The position numbers and the translations under genes were made by a program. Under the pieces are notes generated by a model. That model ran no database searches. It had not been told where the DNA came from and saw nothing but the letters and a program-made list of their open reading frames with translations. This document shows, one piece after another, positions 14,944-17,852 of a stretch of 17,852 nucleotides of DNA. The DNA is taken from the NCBI GenBank assembly GCA_964393335.1, contig CAYMTN010000104.1, positions 1 through 17,852 on the forward strand, written 5' to 3'. Position 1 is the stretch's first letter. Each line of letters begins with the position of its first letter. Source of the stretch: CAYMTN01 sp964393335 (GTDB taxonomy: Bacteria > Chloroflexota > Anaerolineae > Aggregatilineales > Aggregatilineaceae).

Positions 14944-17034
14944 ATGAGAGCGGGCATGGTCCACACGCGTTTCCGTTTGTTGATTCTCTGCTTGGGTTTG
15001 ATCACGGCGTTGGTCGTCATCGGCGGCGATCTGAATCGCCTGATTCTGGCCCAGGAAGCTCCAACGGCGACCCCGAACATCAATTGGGTCAGCGTGCCAT
15101 TGGGTGTCAATGTACGGGCAGGCCCCGGCATCGAGTATAGTGCGATTGGCGCGCTGCCGGTGGGTGAGTGGGTGCAACCGTTGGCGCGTAATGAAGATGG
15201 CGAGTGGATCTTGATTGCGTACCTGTATACCCAGGGGTGGGTGCAGGCCGATGGCGTAAGCTGGCGACTGGATCCCGACTCCCTGCCGGTGATCGATGAC
15301 ACGGACCCGACGCCGATCCCGCGCCCGCTGTATTACAGCACGCCCGGCGGCCCGACTCAAACGCCGAATACGAATTGGGTTGATACCGGCGCGGACGGCG
15401 CTTTTGTCCGATCAGGGCCGGGACGGGGTTATCTGCCGGTCGGCATGGTGTACACCAGCGACGTGGTCGATCCGGTTGCGCATGATCGCGCCGAAGACTG
15501 GGTGCTGATCCGGTATGGTGAGGGGTATGGGTGGATACGCTACGATCTGGTGGCGTGGGTGGAGCCGATTGATCGCCTGCCGGTGATCGACCTGCCGGAG
15601 CTGACGCCGTCCTTTACGCCGGTCCCGCGCCGCCGCGTCACGTTGACACCCACTGCGATCACGCCGACAGCGCCCTCGGGGTTTGTCAGTCCGCCACCAA
15701 CCTGGACTCCGACAAGCCTGCCGACTGATACCTCTACGGTTACCATGACGCCAACCGTGACTCCCACGGCAACGGCGACCGTGACGGCAAGTGCCACTGC
15801 TACCGCCACTGAGACGGCTACCGCGACCGATACCGCCTCGCCGGAGCCGTCCGCGACCGCCACCGCGACCGCCACCGAAACAGCCAGCGTTACGCCCGCG
15901 CCGACCGATACCGCGATCCCGCCAACCAGTACGCCATCAGCGACTCCGACGTTAACAGCTACGAATACGCCGACAGCTACACATACACCAACTGCGACCG
16001 CGACGGTTACTGAAACGCCGACAAACACGCCCACCGCGACCGTCACGCCGACGCACACATCCACGTTCACCCCGACTGCGATGCCGACCGAACAACCGGC
16101 GGCTGTGGCGGGTGGGGTAACCAGTCCGCCGACTGTGCCTGCTACCGCCTCGGCCACTGCCGCAGCCACAGATACTGCGACCGCCACTGAGACGGCGACT
16201 GCAACGGCAACCGCGACCGCCACTGAGACGGCGACTGCAACGGCAACAGCGACCGCCACCGCGACTGCAACGGCAACAGCGACCATCACCGCAACGTCTA
16301 CTCCGCTTCCGCCGACGAGGACACCCAGCCCGGCCCCAACCGATACGCCGCTGCCAACCGTGACACAGACCGAGTCCCCGACGGTCACTGCTGCCGCGAC
16401 GGCTGCACCGGCTGCCACACAAACGCTGGCTCCTACGGTGACTCCAGGCGACAGCCCCTCACCATCAGCGACCGCGACGCTCACAGACACACCTGAGAGC
16501 ACGCCGACTCCGCTTGCAGTCGCAGCGGCGGGCGGCTCTGATTCTGGTGGAAATAACCCGGCGGCAGGACCCGATCTCGGTTCAGCTCCGCCCGCGACGA
16601 ATGTTGTGGAGCCAGGTGGCGGTGACAGCGGCGGCTTGGCAGCGATCTACCTGCTGGTGGGTGGCGGATTGGCGCTCGCCGCGCTGCTCTACACCGGCGT
16701 GTACGTCGTCCAGGCCGCCAACATTGCGCGCTACGGCGAAGGATTTGTATTGTCAGAATGCCCGGTGTGCGGAGACGGACTCCTGTACCTGGACGAACGG
16801 CGTTATCGTATGGTAGGGATTCCGCGCGTGCGGCGCGTGGTCCGCTGTGACGTGTGCCGGTCTGTGCTGCGGCAGGTGGGGCGGCAGCGCTGGCGCTATG
16901 CTGTGGATGGTGCCGAAAATCCCGATCTCTACGATGCGCTCAACGGGCATGTGGTGAGCGAGCACTACCTGCTTCAGATTGCGCCGGAGTTCCGGGGCGC
17001 GCCGCCGGAGTACATCGAGGATGACACCGGATAA
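14944..17034 (+). CDS. Membrane protein: two SH3 domains, Thr/Pro/Ala stalk, membrane span, zinc-ribbon-like tail
   Basis: 696 aa. The N-terminal hydrophobic stretch (about 10-28) is a signal peptide or anchor. Two bacterial SH3-type domains follow (about 46-108 and 143-206). Each has the NVRAGPG/FVRSGPG motif, a W(V/I)LI strand and a GW(V/I) strand, and each ends in LPVI. Residues about 215-540 are low-complexity Thr/Ala/Pro/Glu, mucin-like. A membrane span (about 566-590) is followed by a cytoplasmic tail with CPVCG (C606, C609) and CDVC (C635, C638), a four-Cys zinc-ribbon pattern, and a terminal segment of about 50 residues. The layout suggests an outside ligand-binding head, perhaps for cell wall, with an inside metal-binding domain. 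No known family with this combination comes to mind. The start is uncertain: ATG 14944 or ATG 14956 (in frame), neither with a strong ribosome site. Confidence 0.85.
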   Translation: MRAGMVHTRFRLLILCLGLITALVVIGGDLNRLILAQEAPTATPNINWVSVPLGVNVRAGPGIEYSAIGALPVGEWVQPLARNEDGEWILIAYLYTQGWVQADGVSWRLDPDSLPVIDDTDPTPIPRPLYYSTPGGPTQTPNTNWVDTGADGAFVRSGPGRGYLPVGMVYTSDVVDPVAHDRAEDWVLIRYGEGYGWIRYDLVAWVEPIDRLPVIDLPELTPSFTPVPRRRVTLTPTAITPTAPSGFVSPPPTWTPTSLPTDTSTVTMTPTVTPTATATVTASATATATETATATDTASPEPSATATATATETASVTPAPTDTAIPPTSTPSATPTLTATNTPTATHTPTATATVTETPTNTPTATVTPTHTSTFTPTAMPTEQPAAVAGGVTSPPTVPATASATAAATDTATATETATATATATATETATATATATATATATATATITATSTPLPPTRTPSPAPTDTPLPTVTQTESPTVTAAATAAPAATQTLAPTVTPGDSPSPSATATLTDTPESTPTPLAVAAAGGSDSGGNNPAAGPDLGSAPPATNVVEPGGGDSGGLAAIYLLVGGGLALAALLYTGVYVVQAANIARYGEGFVLSECPVCGDGLLYLDERRYRMVGIPRVRRVVRCDVCRSVLRQVGRQRWRYAVDGAENPDLYDALNGHVVSEHYLLQIAPEFRGAPPEYIEDDTG
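16177..16278 (+). repeat. 36-bp tandem repeats inside the stalk coding region
   Basis: Units 16177-16212 and 16213-16248 are identical except for the last base. A third unit, 16249-16278, lacks 6 bp. Each full unit encodes 12 residues of the pattern ATATETATATAT. Length is a multiple of 3 in all units, so the frame is kept. Confidence 0.9.
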
Positions 17035-17099
17035 GCAGCGTGGAGGGTGCTGCTTGTGCGGGTCTGTGTAGGAATTCCCTTTTCAGTATCACAAAAGTT

Positions 17100-17128
17100 T
17101 TGCCGACTGGGTATAGAGACGGTACCAT
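17100..17128 (+). promoter_or_regulatory. Possible promoter of the alpha-amylase gene
   Basis: TTGCCG (17100-17105) and TACCAT (17123-17128) are 17 nt apart. The -10 box is weak, but the spacing is ideal and the site overlaps the palindrome at 17111-17136. Confidence 0.3.
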
Positions 17129-17136
17129 CTCTATAC
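17111..17136. promoter_or_regulatory. 26-bp near-perfect palindrome, probable operator
   Basis: GTATAGAGA (17111-17119) and TCTCTATAC (17128-17136) are perfect inverted arms around a central GGTACC; only the pair at 17120/17127 breaks the symmetry. It lies 55 nt before the alpha-amylase start codon. No U-run follows, so a terminator is unlikely; a dimeric regulator site or a leader hairpin fits better. Confidence 0.5.
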
Positions 17137-17180
17137 GCTCGACTGGATTTGTTTATTCACACGCACAGCAACTGTTACGT

Positions 17181-17185
17181 GGGAG
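17181..17185 (+). promoter_or_regulatory. Ribosome binding site deciding the amylase GTG start
   Basis: GGGAG lies 6 nt before GTG 17192. No ATG is found at a fitting place in this frame, and the protein pattern typical of the family begins right after it. Confidence 0.65.
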
Positions 17186-17191
17186 ATCACG

Positions 17192-17852
17192 GTGACACAG
17201 CCTATCAAAACGCCTGACTGGGTGAAAGACGCTGTCTTTTACCAGATTTTTCCGGATCGCTTCGCGCGGAGCAGCCGGGTCATCAAACCGTCGAACCTGG
17301 AGCCGTGGGATACGCCGCCGACGCCGCAGGGCTTCAAAGGGGGCGACCTGTTGGGCGTGGTTGAGCATCTCGACTATTTGGAGGAGTTGGGGATAACCGC
17401 GATTTATTTCAACCCGATTTTTCAATCGGCATCGAACCACCGCTACCATACGCACGATTATGAGCGCGTTGACCCGCTGTTGGGGGGCAACGACGCATTA
17501 CGCGAACTGATCGACGCGGCCCATGCGCGCGGCATCAAGATTGTCTTGGACGGTGTCTTCAACCATGCCAGCCGGGGATTCTTCCAGTTCAATCACATCC
17601 TGGAATGCGGTGAGCAATCGCCTTATATCGACTGGTTTACCATCAAGGGGTTTCCGCTCAACGCCTACGACCACGCGCGGGCACCGAATTACGATGCCTG
17701 GGTTGGACTGCACGCGCTGCCGGAGTTGAATACCGCAAATCCCCAGGTGCGCGAGTTCATTTTTCGTGTGGCGGAAGATTGGGTCACGTTCGGGATCGAC
17801 GGGTGGCGGCTGGATGTGCCGTACGAAATAGACGACGATGCGTTCTGGCAGG
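17192..17852 (+). CDS. GH13 alpha-amylase family enzyme (neopullulanase/cyclomaltodextrinase type), N-terminal part
   Basis: 220 codons from GTG 17192; the frame is open at the right edge. The protein starts almost directly with the catalytic barrel: WVKDAVFYQIFPDRFAR (10-26), LGITAIYFNPIF (66-77), SNHRYHTHDYERVDP (81-95), conserved region I DGVFNH (120-125), and region II GIDGWRLDVPYE (201-212), with D208 as the nucleophile. The acid/base Glu and the third Asp lie beyond the window. The family hydrolyses alpha-1,4 (and often alpha-1,6) glucosidic bonds in maltodextrins, pullulan or cyclodextrins. No signal peptide is seen, so a cytoplasmic role in maltodextrin use or glycogen turnover is likely. 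No N-terminal CBM34-type domain is present, unlike many neopullulanases. The palindrome upstream suggests regulation. Confidence 0.9.
   Translation, partial: MTQPIKTPDWVKDAVFYQIFPDRFARSSRVIKPSNLEPWDTPPTPQGFKGGDLLGVVEHLDYLEELGITAIYFNPIFQSASNHRYHTHDYERVDPLLGGNDALRELIDAAHARGIKIVLDGVFNHASRGFFQFNHILECGEQSPYIDWFTIKGFPLNAYDHARAPNYDAWVGLHALPELNTANPQVREFIFRVAEDWVTFGIDGWRLDVPYEIDDDAFWQ

Noticed and set aside
15700..16500. CRISPR array suggested by repeated short units
   Set aside because: Repeats are in frame, directly adjacent with no spacers, and encode a Thr/Ala-rich stalk.
15540..16502. 320-codon minus-strand frame rich in Val and Ala
   Set aside because: It is the antisense of the Thr/Ala repeat region. 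Low-complexity DNA of this type has few stops on the opposite strand, and there is no start signal or domain.
17111..17136. Palindrome as a terminator of the SH3-protein gene
   Set aside because: The arms are AT-rich and no T-run follows; its place next to the amylase start favours a regulatory site.

Overview
The window looks like a chromosomal segment of a bacterium of the Chloroflexota, most likely an Anaerolineae-like lineage. The inference rests on three things: an alternative complex III (act) locus, secreted SH3 proteins with long Thr/Pro/Ala-rich tails, and a second set of Mur-type enzymes away from any cell-division cluster. The DNA is moderately GC-rich, genes are tightly packed, and there are no signs of phage, insertion sequences, tRNA, rRNA or CRISPR. 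The taxonomic call is inference; no marker gene is present.

Layout. 1-757 (minus) is the N-terminal part of a membrane GT2 glycosyltransferase that leaves the window on the left. 961-1656 (plus) is an OmpR-type response regulator with no kinase beside it. 1674-7372 (minus) is a five-gene operon, transcribed right to left from a good sigma70-type promoter at 7424-7451: a MurA-like protein, an alpha/beta hydrolase, a membrane-anchored MurF-like ligase, a D-Ala-D-Ala ligase-type ATP-grasp enzyme and a C39-like cysteine peptidase. Genes touch or overlap (ATGA and TGATG junctions). 7373-7801 is an AT-rich divergent control region. 7802-14790 (plus) is the respiratory locus: pentahaem ActA, a molybdopterin-oxidoreductase-like ActB1, a separate 4-cluster ferredoxin ActB2, NrfD-type ActC, an ActD-ActE fusion, and a lipoprotein with two cytochrome c domains. 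It ends at a strong hairpin terminator (14825-14876). 14944-17034 (plus) is a membrane protein with two SH3 domains outside, a low-complexity stalk, one membrane span and a cytoplasmic zinc-ribbon-like tail. 17192-17852 (plus) is the N-terminal part of a GH13 neopullulanase-type alpha-amylase, preceded by a 26-bp palindrome.

How the parts work together. The act genes should form a quinol:electron-acceptor oxidoreductase in the membrane. Electrons from quinol pass through the ActB2 clusters and ActA haems to the cytochrome c domains of ActDE and the dihaem lipoprotein, and on to a terminal oxidase that is not in the window. The architecture departs from the textbook order: ActB is split, ActD and ActE are fused, and no ActF follows.

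The most interesting part is the minus-strand operon. It has the outline of a peptidoglycan-precursor module, but its MurA-like member has lost the PEP-handling residues (positions of E. coli Lys22, Arg91, Cys115 and Arg120) while keeping others. Its MurF-like ligase carries several N-terminal membrane spans, and the operon ends in a cysteine peptidase without a signal peptide. I read it as a candidate undescribed envelope or peptide-ligation system; the product cannot be deduced from sequence alone.
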